Source of the DNA: Mucilaginibacter mali | GTDB lineage: Bacteria; Bacteroidota; Bacteroidia; Sphingobacteriales; Sphingobacteriaceae | DNA: 64,000 nt | Direction: 5' to 3' | Assembly: GCF_013283875.1 (NCBI RefSeq) | Contig: NZ_CP054139.1 | Span: 3,472,001-3,536,000, forward strand | Part shown: one piece after another, positions 51,627 through 61,800 of the stretch | Numbering within the stretch: position 1 is the first letter of the stretch | How the letters are laid out: the number at the start of each line of letters is the position of its first letter | Translations under genes and position numbers: made by a program | The notes under the pieces: generated by a model | The model's database searches: none | Seen by the model: the letters and a program-made list of their open reading frames with translations, nothing else | Told to the model about the DNA's origin: nothing

Positions 51627-53342
51627 CTACCATCCCATCTTCGTATCATCCCCCCTTGGATCAGCGCCGCCCTGGTAGTAGCCCCACTTGGTTACTAAAA
51701 TGGCATCTACGCGACCAATGCCGGCGCCAGGGTTTATCTTATAACCTTTTTTGGTGAGCTTATCAATAGTAAGGCTATCCAACGCATCCTTTTCGGTGTT
51801 TACCACATCGGGCAGCCATTGGTGATGAAAACGTTTGGCCGATACGGCACTCTGCATACTCTTATTAAATTCTATCACATTCAGGATAGTTTGGAAAACT
51901 GATGTGATAATGGTCGATCCGCCCGGCGTGCCTACCACCATAAATAGTTTGCCGCCTTTTTCAACAATGGTGGGTGTCATTGATGACAACATCCGTTTAC
52001 CCGGCTGTATGCTATTAGCCTTACCGCCCACCAGGCCGTACATATTGGGCACACCTTGCTTCGAACTAAAATCGTCCATCTCATTATTCAATAGAAAGCC
52101 GGCGCCAGCTACCACTATTTTCGACCCGAATGAGCCATTCAGTGTAGTAGTGATGGATACGGCGTTGCCCTCCCTGTCGACAATAGAATAGTGGGTAGTT
52201 TGGTCGCTTTCGTAACCAACAAAGCTGCCGGCCTGTATGCTGCTGCTCGGAGTTGCCGCGGCCCAATCGAAACTTTTCATTCTCGAATCGATATAGGCTG
52301 GCCTCAGCAAACTATCAACCGGTACCTTGTAAAAATCGGGATCGCCCAGGTATTTAGAGCGGTCGGCATATACCCGGCGCTCTGCTTCTACGATCACCTG
52401 AACGGTCGAGTCCTTATTAAAACCCCATTTACTTAACGGATATTTCTCAACCGAATGCAGCAATTGCAGCAGCGCTATCCCCCCGCTTGATGGGGGCGGC
52501 ATGGTAATGATCTTATAATCCTTATACATCCCCACAATTGGTTTGCGCCAAACGGAATGATAGTTCTTCAAATCTTCTTTGGTGATCATGCCTTTGCCGG
52601 TTTGCATTTCGGCTATTAACATATCGGCCACCTTGCCGGCGTAAAATCCATCCCGGCCTTTATCTTTTATCAGTTCAAGCGTATTGGCCAGGTCGTCCTG
52701 CACCAGCAGATCGCCCTCCTGCCATTTGGTATCTTTCAGGAAATATTTTTTACCGGGGTTACGCTTTTGGAAATCGGCCGCGTTGCGGTTCAGGTCGTCG
52801 GCCAGGCGCTTTGTTACCTTAAAACCATCGCGTGCCAGGCGGATGGCGGGTTCCACCAGGTCAGCCCATTTTAGCTTGCCGTATTTTTTGTGGGCTTGTA
52901 TCATGCCATCCACGCTTCCCGGCACACCCGATGCCTGGTGGGTGCTTAAACTCATGCCCGGTATCACGTTCCCTGCCGAATCAAGGTACATATTGGCGCT
53001 GGCCGTGGCCGGTGCCTTTTCCCTGAAATCGAGCGTATTGGTTTGCCCCCTGCCCGATCGGTATACCATAAAACCGCCGCCGCCAATATTACCAGCCTCG
53101 GGTAAGGTTACCGCCAGTGCAAATTGTACAGCCACAGCCGCGTCTACCGCGTTACCGCCTTTCTTTAGTATCTCCACGCCTACCTTCGCCGCATCCGGAT
53201 AAGCACACACCACCATGCCGTTATAGTACTGGTCGCTACTATCGCGACCTAACTGGCCGCGCACGCAGCCGGGTAAAACAATACCGGCCAGCAAAAGCAT
53301 ACCAGCTATAAAACAATACTTGCGGGGAATAAGGTGTTGCAT
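51627..53342 (-). CDS. ggt: gamma-glutamyltransferase, lipoprotein-type
   Basis: It cleaves the gamma-glutamyl bond of glutathione and transfers or hydrolyses it, in the periplasm. 571 residues from ATG 53342; a frame open to 53414 lies in repeat sequence. The signal peptide ends in a lipobox-like VLPGC (Cys25), so it is probably lipid-anchored. The maturation site is at the QTTHYSIVD motif: Thr382 is the N-terminal nucleophile of the small subunit (Thr391 in E. coli). Other motifs: GNAVDAAVAVQFALAVTLPE, GGGGFMVYR-like NIGGGGFMVYR, NNEMDDFS and STMTPTIVEK-like SSMTPTIVEK. The start lies in a divergent gap with a repeat. Confidence 0.95.
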   Translation of the reverse strand: MQHLIPRKYCFIAGMLLLAGIVLPGCVRGQLGRDSSDQYYNGMVVCAYPDAAKVGVEILKKGGNAVDAAVAVQFALAVTLPEAGNIGGGGFMVYRSGRGQTNTLDFREKAPATASANMYLDSAGNVIPGMSLSTHQASGVPGSVDGMIQAHKKYGKLKWADLVEPAIRLARDGFKVTKRLADDLNRNAADFQKRNPGKKYFLKDTKWQEGDLLVQDDLANTLELIKDKGRDGFYAGKVADMLIAEMQTGKGMITKEDLKNYHSVWRKPIVGMYKDYKIITMPPPSSGGIALLQLLHSVEKYPLSKWGFNKDSTVQVIVEAERRVYADRSKYLGDPDFYKVPVDSLLRPAYIDSRMKSFDWAAATPSSSIQAGSFVGYESDQTTHYSIVDREGNAVSITTTLNGSFGSKIVVAGAGFLLNNEMDDFSSKQGVPNMYGLVGGKANSIQPGKRMLSSMTPTIVEKGGKLFMVVGTPGGSTIITSVFQTILNVIEFNKSMQSAVSAKRFHHQWLPDVVNTEKDALDSLTIDKLTKKGYKINPGAGIGRVDAILVTKWGYYQGGADPRGDDTKMGW

Positions 53343-53374
53343 GTGGGATATAATTTGGTTGACTAATTTAGAAA

Positions 53375-53517
53375 TTAACCACAAAGTACACAAAGGTTTG
53401 CACAAAGGGCACAAAGAGAAATTATCTTAATAAAGAGAAGTATCTGTTGCCCATTGATAGCAACAAAAGCACTTTGTGATCTTTGTGGTTTCTCTCTTTG
53501 TGGCCTTTGTGGTTAAA
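53375..53517. repeat. CCACAAAG-family palindromic repeat, copy F (divergent gap)
   Basis: TTAACCACAAAGTACACAAAGG with TTTGCACAAAGGGCACAAAG at the left; CACTTTGTGATCTTTGTGG, TCTTTGTGGCCTTTGTGGTTAA at the right. It lies between the divergent starts of ggt (-) and the gene at 53609 (+). Confidence 0.88.
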
Positions 53518-53608
53518 CTATCAAGCGCTATTTGCTGTCATAACACCATAAAACATCAAAAAATACGTTAATGGCATCAGAAGTATTATTTACATACCCT
53601 ACTTTACC

Positions 53609-54079
53609 ATGAAAAAAAGCACGATACTATTATTCTTCTTAACTTCATTTTTACTGTTCAGCAAGCGATCGAAAGCGCAGGATTACCAGGTGGCAGCCGG
53701 GTTGAAATTCGCTTACGAGTATGGCCCATCGGGGAAATATTTTATTGATAAAACCGATGCCATCGAGGCCGTTATTGGCTTGCGTAATCATGGCGCGGTG
53801 TTTACCGGTTTGTGGGAACGCCACCTGCCACTGTTCGAAGTTGACAAACTGAAACTTTACTATGGCTTCGGCGCGCATATCGGTGCTGTAGGCGATAACA
53901 CTAACCCCAAATTTAACCATACGCTGCTGCTGGGCGCTGATGGTGTTGTGGGGGCTGAATACATCATCCCCGATTCCCCCATCGGCATCAGCCTTGATCT
54001 GAACCCGCGACTGGAATTTGGGCACGGGCCATATTTCGATCTTTCGCCGGGCATTGGGTTGAAGTATATTTTTAAATAG
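53609..54079 (+). CDS. small outer-membrane-type protein of unknown function
   Basis: 156 residues with a signal peptide (MKKSTILLFFLTSFLLF up to RSKAQ). The mature part is a series of beta strands with alternating hydrophobic and glycine residues (VAAGLKFAYEYGPSGKYFID, EAVIGLRNHGAVFTGLW, LKLYYGFGAHIGAVGD, LLLGADGVVGAEYII, SPGIGLKYIFK) and ends in Phe-Lys, like a small eight-stranded barrel. It stands between copies F and G of the CCACAAAG repeat. Confidence 0.7.
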   Translation: MKKSTILLFFLTSFLLFSKRSKAQDYQVAAGLKFAYEYGPSGKYFIDKTDAIEAVIGLRNHGAVFTGLWERHLPLFEVDKLKLYYGFGAHIGAVGDNTNPKFNHTLLLGADGVVGAEYIIPDSPIGISLDLNPRLEFGHGPYFDLSPGIGLKYIFK

Positions 54080-54097
54080 GGACTAATTAGCTTAAGA

Positions 54098-54197
54098 TTT
54101 AGCCACAAAGGTCCCTAAGGTTTGCACAAAGTCCACAAAGATCTATTTGATTTTTGTGGACTTTGTGCTTTGTTTCTTTGTGTACTTTGTGGTTAAA
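54098..54197. repeat. CCACAAAG-family palindromic repeat, copy G (convergent gap)
   Basis: Left arm TTTAGCCACAAAGGTCCC and TTTGCACAAAGTCCACAAAG; right arm TTTGTGGACTTTGTGCTTTG and CTTTGTGTACTTTGTGGTTAAA. The gap is shorter than in other copies (about 100 bp). It lies between the convergent 3' ends of the genes at 53609 and 54215. Confidence 0.88.
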
Positions 54198-54214
54198 TCG
54201 CCCCCATTATACGC

Positions 54215-57200
54215 CTATCGAACTATCAATATCTTATGCCCATAAACCTTCCCGCCAAGGGTAACCTGTAAAATATAGGTTCCCGTTATCTGTTTGCTTA
54301 CATCCATCACGGTACTAAAGCTACCCGAAATTATCGCCTGCTTTTGCGAATACACGGTTTGCCCGGCATTGTTCACCAGCGAAAGCGTGAGGTTATCATT
54401 GGCAGGGGCGTTAAAGGCTACGGTTATCTTTGTAGTGGCCGGCACCGGGAATACCGACAAGCCGATAGCTGAATTATCAGGATGGCGCGCTACCACAGCG
54501 AAACGATAATTATCTGAAAACACAGTACAACCCGTGCCCAGTGTTACGCCAACCTTGTAGTTACCGCTTTTAGTAGGTACATAGGTTTGGCCGTTGGCGC
54601 CTACTATCAAGCTATCGTTATAGTACCATTGGTTGCTATTGCTAAAGCTCGAACTCAGCAGGCTATCGCGTTGTGTTACCACCGGTTTGGCCAATGTTAC
54701 CGCCTGCCGGGTAGTGGCTGCGCAACCCGCACTTTTTACCTGCATATTGTACAGATAGTAATAAAAGTTTTTATTGTAGGTTGTATCCGACGGATTGGTT
54801 GGCGATGTGGCATTATTCCCGGTGATACGGATAGCACCACCTAAATTATACGGATAGCCCATTACGCCGCCATTGTTTCGGTACAAGGTAGCGGTAGCGT
54901 CATAACTAACAGATACGGTATAATTACCCGCCGATGGGAATAACAAGTTAAGCGTATACACCCGGCCCTGGTCGTTAGGGTCGTCCGTTTGTGCGCCGGC
55001 CCCCGGTGTGGTGCGGGTGGCTACAGCGTTAATGGTTGCGCTTGATACGGTTTGTCCGTCGGCGTTGTTCACATTGAAAGTGATCTTACCCGGATTACCG
55101 ATATACAACCTGGCGCTTTGAATAATTACAGGTACGCTTGTACTTACATTAATGGCTGGTGTAAACTGGTTATATCCGCCTGCCGTATACACGTTTTTAG
55201 TAGCCGGGCCAAGCGTGCCGCTCAGGTCGTTCACTCCGGCATAAAAGGTATTATTAACCGGTGTTTGCGCGGTATAGGCAGGCGCACCGGCAGCAACAGG
55301 CAAAACATCGTTTATGTTTTTATACCAAAGGATACCACCATCGCTATTACCTGTTAGGATATAACGTTTGGTATCATCGCAATAATAGGCTTGCAATGCA
55401 TTGGCCGACGATGGCGTACCGGTAACCACATTGGCGGTAACCGTATTATTAGCGGTAACCGGGTCGCCGCTGAGATTGGTTGTGGCGCTTATGCGATAGG
55501 TAGCTCCCGACACGGCATTGAACGTACCCTGCAAAATAAAATCATCCTCGGCCGATGGCGGCAACACGAAAGTGTAGGTCTCGTTTAAAGTAGTAACCGA
55601 GTTATCGGGATTGGTGATGGTTACCGTTACCGGGATGTTGCTGATATTGGCGCTACCGAAATTCTTAACACGCACAGTTACATTTGTTGGCCCGGCGCAT
55701 GCGCCGCCGGGGGTAGTACTGCTCACCGATATTACACCGGCATCGGCGGTGGTTTTGGTGAATTGCACACGATAATCCTGTGTTTCGCCTTTGGCATAAG
55801 TGCCGCAGGGCGTTATTGTCGCCGGATCGGTAGTTTCGCTCAGCACCACACGCATCAGGCTGTAATTATCGGCCACTACATTACCCGGTACGCTGATTGT
55901 ACCAGTATAAGTCCCCGCACCTGCTATTACGTTTGTTGTAGCGGCCAATTCGGAAACCGGGTCGAAGGTACCATCGCCATTGTAATCAATATAAACCTTG
56001 GCTATCTTATTAAAATTGGCGCCGCAAGTACCGGCAGTTATGCTGATGGGATAGGTTTTTCCCTGCTCCAGGCTTACAGTGGTTGATGTATAATCGCTAT
56101 AGCTGGTGCAGCCCGCCGCCGGGGTATTATTAAGATTTGAAAGGGTGATATTATTGATTCGCGAATCGGCGCTTGACGCCGGGGCCGATGCGCAGTAAGC
56201 AGCGCCGCCTACACCGGTAACGATAAGCGAATAAGGTTGTGATCCGCCGGATAAGGTACCTTTATGCGTTATGGTGATGGTATAAGCCTTGCCCGGCGTA
56301 GCGCCTGCTACATATACCTGCTCTACATTATCCCGGATATTATCGCCGGTTGTAGCGGCAGCCGATGGGTTAGCCGGGTCTAATACCCAGGGTTTAAAGG
56401 TAGTTGTTCCATCGCTGATACGGATATCCAGGTCGTTCACCAGTTTAGGGGTGCGATCATTGATCGTGGTACCCGCGGTAGGTGTTCCCTGCACATCTGT
56501 CCACACAATGGTAGCCGATAAAACGCCATTACCCGATGCGATAACGTTTACGGTTGATGCAGCCCCCTGCGCCAATATGCTTTCCCTGATGATGCTTTTA
56601 GTGCCGGCATCGGTGATGGCCTGGGCTGCACGCTTCATATCCAGCAAACCCCAGCCATAAATATAATCGGGGCCAACGTTGCCACCATCAAAGGCGGTAT
56701 GGCAAACCAGGCCCTTCAGCGTGGCCGATTTCATGAAGGTGCCGTTATTTTTTTGCTGGTAATATTCCTGCAGCAAATAAAGCGAACCGGTAACGTTTGG
56801 CGATGCCATGGATGTTCCCGAAAGGGTGAGGTAAGCCGTGTTACTGCTGCTGCCTGTTGAAAGTACGTTAACACCCATCCCTACAATATCAGGTTTAACA
56901 CGGCCGTCATCCGTTGGCCCCCAACTACTGAAAGGAGCTACCACCAGGTCAGATCGGTTGCTTGGCCCATAAGGCAAAGGGTTAACTGCGCCTACGGTTA
57001 ATATGTTTTTGGCGTTCGCGGTCGAGTTAAGCACATCATAGGCATCGTTACTACTCATACCGGCGGGGCGGTTACCTTTATCAACAATAGTTTGATCGGT
57101 ACGGCTGCGGTAACCCCAGTAATCGGCACCAACTGCGGGGCCGGTTTCGCCATGGCTATTTCCAGATGATTCCACAATGAGGTAGTAAGGCGCGTTGTAA

Positions 57201-57976
57201 GCTATCTTATCCCACGATTGGGTACGGGTATCATAAAAGCCAAAGGTATAATCTTCGGTATCGCCGGGCAAGCCATACCACTCCCAGCGGTTTTGACTGT
57301 CGTTAAAACTCCAGCCCGATACGCCACCGTACGAGTGGTTAGACAGTAACAAGCCCGTCGCGGCGGCGGCCGTCATTTCGGTTACATCGTTATTAAAATC
57401 GTAGGATAACAAAGAGGTAGCACCATAAGACATGCCCTTAGCCGGAGCATAAGTACCCTTAGCTATCATGGTACCGGCCACGTGCGTGGCATGGTCTATT
57501 ACCGTTGAACCTGCATCTTTAATACTGATGGTTTTACCCGTAAATTCCTGGTGAGTGGCCAGCACCCAGCCACCATCCCAAATAGCCAGCTTGTTAGCCA
57601 TTATAGCGCTCGATCCGGTAAGGTTCAAACCCAACAAACCGCCGGGCTGAACGGTGTTGGTACCCGTGGTGGCCGCGGCAATCACATTATCGGTAGTGCG
57701 CAAATAAACCGGGAAACCGAGGGCGTTAACCCCCTGCAAAACCAACACCGAGCCATCCCCGTTTTTACGCCTGATGGGCCACCCCTTAGTACGGGCCAAA
57801 TTAACAGCTTTTTGATAATTAGTTTTGAAGGCCTGATCGGTTTGAGTGGCAAAGTTGGTCAGTTCCTGTTTTTGGGCATTACTTACCAGCACTTTTTGCG
57901 CGTTCGCCCAGGCAGCAGAAAGCAATATCAACAAAAACAACCCGCAGCAACGGCGTAAAAATTTTGCCATACCCAA
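54215..57976 (-). CDS. secreted subtilisin-like S8 peptidase with GEVED/CARDB-like domains and T9SS sorting domain
   Basis: 1253 residues. Signal peptide (FLLILLSAAWANAQ). A peptidase S8 domain about residues 125-480 holds the catalytic triad: Asp134 (AIWDGG), His165 (DHATHVAGTM) and Ser389 (SGTSMASPNVTG), plus VESSGNSHG with the oxyanion Asn. A C-terminal P-domain-like part follows, then a GEVED domain (YIDYNGDGTFDPVSELAATT) and a CARDB-like region (SANISNIPVTVTITNPDN). The last ~80 residues are a type A T9SS sorting domain (LSVFPVPATTKITVAFNAP ... GTYILQVTLGGKVYGHKI), so it is exported by the type IX system and probably attached to the cell surface. No T9SS machinery genes are in the window. 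Confidence 0.95.
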   Translation of the reverse strand: MGMAKFLRRCCGLFLLILLSAAWANAQKVLVSNAQKQELTNFATQTDQAFKTNYQKAVNLARTKGWPIRRKNGDGSVLVLQGVNALGFPVYLRTTDNVIAAATTGTNTVQPGGLLGLNLTGSSAIMANKLAIWDGGWVLATHQEFTGKTISIKDAGSTVIDHATHVAGTMIAKGTYAPAKGMSYGATSLLSYDFNNDVTEMTAAAATGLLLSNHSYGGVSGWSFNDSQNRWEWYGLPGDTEDYTFGFYDTRTQSWDKIAYNAPYYLIVESSGNSHGETGPAVGADYWGYRSRTDQTIVDKGNRPAGMSSNDAYDVLNSTANAKNILTVGAVNPLPYGPSNRSDLVVAPFSSWGPTDDGRVKPDIVGMGVNVLSTGSSSNTAYLTLSGTSMASPNVTGSLYLLQEYYQQKNNGTFMKSATLKGLVCHTAFDGGNVGPDYIYGWGLLDMKRAAQAITDAGTKSIIRESILAQGAASTVNVIASGNGVLSATIVWTDVQGTPTAGTTINDRTPKLVNDLDIRISDGTTTFKPWVLDPANPSAAATTGDNIRDNVEQVYVAGATPGKAYTITITHKGTLSGGSQPYSLIVTGVGGAAYCASAPASSADSRINNITLSNLNNTPAAGCTSYSDYTSTTVSLEQGKTYPISITAGTCGANFNKIAKVYIDYNGDGTFDPVSELAATTNVIAGAGTYTGTISVPGNVVADNYSLMRVVLSETTDPATITPCGTYAKGETQDYRVQFTKTTADAGVISVSSTTPGGACAGPTNVTVRVKNFGSANISNIPVTVTITNPDNSVTTLNETYTFVLPPSAEDDFILQGTFNAVSGATYRISATTNLSGDPVTANNTVTANVVTGTPSSANALQAYYCDDTKRYILTGNSDGGILWYKNINDVLPVAAGAPAYTAQTPVNNTFYAGVNDLSGTLGPATKNVYTAGGYNQFTPAINVSTSVPVIIQSARLYIGNPGKITFNVNNADGQTVSSATINAVATRTTPGAGAQTDDPNDQGRVYTLNLLFPSAGNYTVSVSYDATATLYRNNGGVMGYPYNLGGAIRITGNNATSPTNPSDTTYNKNFYYYLYNMQVKSAGCAATTRQAVTLAKPVVTQRDSLLSSSFSNSNQWYYNDSLIVGANGQTYVPTKSGNYKVGVTLGTGCTVFSDNYRFAVVARHPDNSAIGLSVFPVPATTKITVAFNAPANDNLTLSLVNNAGQTVYSQKQAIISGSFSTVMDVSKQITGTYILQVTLGGKVYGHKILIVR

Positions 57977-58137
57977 TTATGTAGCTAACTGTTAAATGTT
58001 ATAAAACCCATGCATTGGTTTTATAAATTCAAATATTAAATATGTTTATACGTTAATTTGAATAACCGCCGTTAAATCATCCATACATTAATCATACGGC
58101 GGAGAATTTAACAGGGGCTAATAGTTTATAAATATAT

Positions 58138-58587
58138 ATGAAATCTAAATACCTGATACCCGCGGCAATTATTTTTCTTTTTGCCTGTTCGGGCCTAAGA
58201 TCGGCCGGACAAGTTAAGCAGGGGATTGAGGGCTATGTGTATTTACTGCGGGGCAACCAAATGCCATCGCCGGGCAAACCTATTAGCAAAGGCCGGGGCG
58301 TAGCCCGCGATATTTATATCTATCAACCAACAAGCACCGGGCAAACTACGGGTAACCGGCCGGCTTTTACATCGATAAAAACAAAGCTGATAGCACAGGT
58401 AAAAAGCGATAGCGCCGGTCATTATTTTGTAAAATTACCGCCAGGCGATTATTCCGTTTTTATTAAAGAAGGCGCCTGTTTTTTTGCAGCAGAGAGTGAT
58501 GGCAGCGGGACGTTAAATCCCGTAAAGGTTAATACAAATATCGTTACCCTAAAAAATTTAACCATCACCCTAAATGCGACTTATTAA
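58138..58587 (+). CDS. small exported protein with a carboxypeptidase-regulatory-like domain
   Basis: 149 residues. The N-terminal signal peptide has a lipobox-like FACS (Cys17) so it may be a lipoprotein. The mature part has GIEGYVYLLRGNQMPSPGKP, a Gly-rich turn, KLIAQVKSDSAGHYFVKLPPG and DYSVFIKEGACFFAAES, the pattern of Ig-like carboxypeptidase-regulatory (CarboxypepD_reg/SpaA-like) domains. Function unknown. It stands alone upstream of the T9SS repeat proteins, 234 bp away. Confidence 0.7.
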   Translation: MKSKYLIPAAIIFLFACSGLRSAGQVKQGIEGYVYLLRGNQMPSPGKPISKGRGVARDIYIYQPTSTGQTTGNRPAFTSIKTKLIAQVKSDSAGHYFVKLPPGDYSVFIKEGACFFAAESDGSGTLNPVKVNTNIVTLKNLTITLNATY

Positions 58588-58784
58588 TTATCTTAATAGG
58601 AAATAAATCAACGGGTAATTAATTCCCCAGGCTGTAGAATTGTTTCCATATGGGGTAGCCGATGCAAATTATTTATTATTCATAATTTTCCTTTAAAAGC
58701 AACGCTAAAGCCAACATTCCTGTATGTTGTGGTAATTAAGTTGTTATTATCGTGTTACAACTCATAATAATACTTGTTTCGCAT

Positions 58785-58792
58785 TATTTTTG
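58785..58792 (+). promoter_or_regulatory. candidate -7 element before the first T9SS repeat protein
   Basis: TATTTTTG (TAnnTTTG) 29 bases before the GTG start at 58822. The -33 TTG at the usual spacing is missing. The 234-bp gap 58588-58821 otherwise holds no gene. Confidence 0.3.
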
Positions 58793-58821
58793 TAATGTAC
58801 TAACGATCAATTTACGATACT

Positions 58822-61800
58822 GTGAAGAAACGTTTACTCAGGTTCATTTCTCCCCTCATACTTCTCATCGGCTTTTTGTCGACCGCTTCAGCCCAAACAG
58901 CTACGTTTGCAAATTTAGATGGCGGCATTACCCCAAATAGTATAAGCAATGGCCAAACGCAGATCGTTCTTTATGGCTTTAGTGCAACCGTAAGCGGTGG
59001 TTCCATTACGTTTAACAAGTTTTATGTACCTTGTAACAACAATACTTTCAGTACTTATTTAACCAATGCTACCCTATTCAGGAGCCCTACCAGTACTTTT
59101 AGCGCTGCTGCCCCCGGTACGCCAATAGGTAATGCAACCATTACATCAAGCGTTGTTACTATCGATAATATTTCGGAAACTGTCAGCGGCACTAACTATT
59201 ATTTCCTGGTAGTTGACCAATTGGCTGGTGGTTACACACAACCATATTTTAATAACACCAACCCAATTGCGGTTGACGCAAACGGAACAACCTATAATTC
59301 GGGTTTTAGCAAATACCGGGATTTTAACTTAAATGCCAGCACGCCGTATCCACTTACTGTTACGCCTGTACTTACCACAGGTGGTGGGTTAACGGCATCT
59401 ACCACCGTTATTACATCGGGCACCAACACCCTTCCGCTGTTCGAGATCGCTATAAAAAACAACTCAAGCAGCAGCTATACTTTCAGCGATTTGATTTTTG
59501 GCAGCAACCAAACCAACCTGGGCCAGTTTTTTAACAAGTTTTACCTTTACGTAAATACCTCAAACGCGCTGCCGGGATCTGCAAGTGCTAACACAACAAG
59601 CAGCAGCGGCACGGTAACATTTAGTGGTTTAAGCCAAACGCTGGCAGCAGGTGCAACCAAATACTATTATTTAGTTGCAGATTGTTCGGTTACAGGAAGC
59701 TTGCCGGTAAACGTTCAGTTTAATATGCTGAATAACGTTACCAGTATAAAATCAAGTTCGCCCAGTGTAGCCAACTACGATGATTTTACCGTTTATGGCA
59801 ATACTTACAACATCAACTATACCAACATCTCTGTTTCATCGCAACAGAACGGTATAACAAACGCCACGCTAACCGCGCATCAAACCGATATCGTTCTGTT
59901 TGGTTTCGGCGTTACGTCAAGTGGTGCTGTTACCTTATCGGGTTTCAACATCAATAGCAGCGGCCCGGCATCCACATACTTTAGTAATGCCAAACTTTAC
60001 CGCAACGGCAGTGGTACTTATCCCAACTCGCCTGTACAGGTGGGCACCGTTTCATTTTCAGGAAATTTCGCGGTAGTTACCGGCCTGACGGAAACGTTCA
60101 CCGCCGGGCAAACCAAGTACTATTTCCTTGTGGCCGATAACGTCGGGGGCGGTACATCCGCAACTATCGCATTCAATTTCACCAGCGGGCAATCCAGCAA
60201 TGCCATTACCCAAAGTGCACCCGCGGCATCTACTTATAACACCTATGCTATAACGGGTAATACGTTTACCATACCATCGCCGGCTGTTTATACGGTTAGC
60301 GCCAACAGCCCTACAGCCAATGGTATATCATCGGGCGCACTATATTACGGGCGTAAAGATATTGTGGTATTTGGCTACGGTGTGGAAGCTTATGGCGCGG
60401 CGCTGACGTTCAATTCAAGCAGTATCATAACTTCGGGCGGGCCAAGCAGCTATTTTTCAAACATCAGGGTATATCGCTCTACCTCACCCGTTTTCCCGGG
60501 TGGCACTGCAACCTATACCTCAACTAATATATCCGATTGTAATTGCGGTTATTATCGGTTTTCAGGTTTTACAGAAACTGTACCGGCCAACACCACTTAT
60601 TATTATTTTATAGTAGTCGATTATACCAACTCGGGGGGTAGTGCTCCTAAAACACTGCAATTCAGCTTTTCAACCAGCCAGGGCAACTCTGATAGCCAGG
60701 TGCTTAGGAGCAGCCCGTATACATTGTATAACCCAAGCAGTTTCTCTGGTCCGGCATTCAGCGTGGTTAATACCGAAGAATGGAAAGGCACTGTAAGCGG
60801 CGATCTAAACAACGCTTCAAATTATGTAGCTAAAGGTAGTTCAAGCGGTGGTTTTATACCTACCAGTACTACTATAGTACGTGTGGGCGGCGTATCGTAT
60901 ACCAATGCGCCAAACATTAATGCCGATTTAACCATTGGCGGCCTCGCTATAGAAAATAATGCCACCGTAGCGTTAACCGCTACAGCTACACTTGGCTCAA
61001 CCTTAACGCTTAACAATGGTTTAACCATAGGCACAGGCGCGACTTTAAACTTCAGCGCAAGCGGGGTTAGCGGAAATATCACGCTTGCTAATGGCGCTGT
61101 TTCCTATATCGAAACTACCGGTCGCTTAAATTTAAGCGGCTCCAATGTCACCGTTGATAATTCGGCCAATACAACCGGTAGCTTTACGTTAAACTCAAGC
61201 GCAAGCGGTACGGGCTCTATCGGGGCAATTACCTATCCATCTGTAGTAAAGGGTACTTTTGTGGTGGAGCGATATTTTACAGGTGGCGCTTTATCTAATC
61301 GGGGCTGGCGCTTAATGAGTTCGCCGGTAAACAATTCGGGCACTAACCCGCTAACAACGCTCAATTCGGGATTAACAAGTTCTGCCACTTATAATTTTTC
61401 GAGTTTAAAAACCAATCTCCTGATCACGGGTACAGGCGGAAGCGGGGCAGGCTTTGACCAGCCCTCGGGCTATACCGCAAATGGGGCTACAATATTGTTC
61501 TATACCCCAACCGGTGCAAGTTCAGGCACATTTACATCGCCTTCGGCACCAACATCAACAGCTGCTGTAGGTTCGGGCTTTTACTTCTATTTCAGGGGAG
61601 ATAATACCACCAACAAGATCTATAAAGTAGTTAAATCAGGCAATTACGCCACTCCCGAGTCGAACGTTGTGGGCCTGCAGTCGGGTACCATAAATCAACA
61701 GGCATTTACCGTTAACTTAATTAACGGGTATAATTTAGTGGGAAACCCTTACCCTTCTACCATTAGCCTGGCTTCTTTAACATTAACTGGCGGCGCTACG

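Noticed and set aside
57551..57958. Open frame antisense to the 5' end of the T9SS subtilase gene
   Set aside because: Composition and lack of any signal peptide or domain mark it as a shadow of the real gene on the minus strand.
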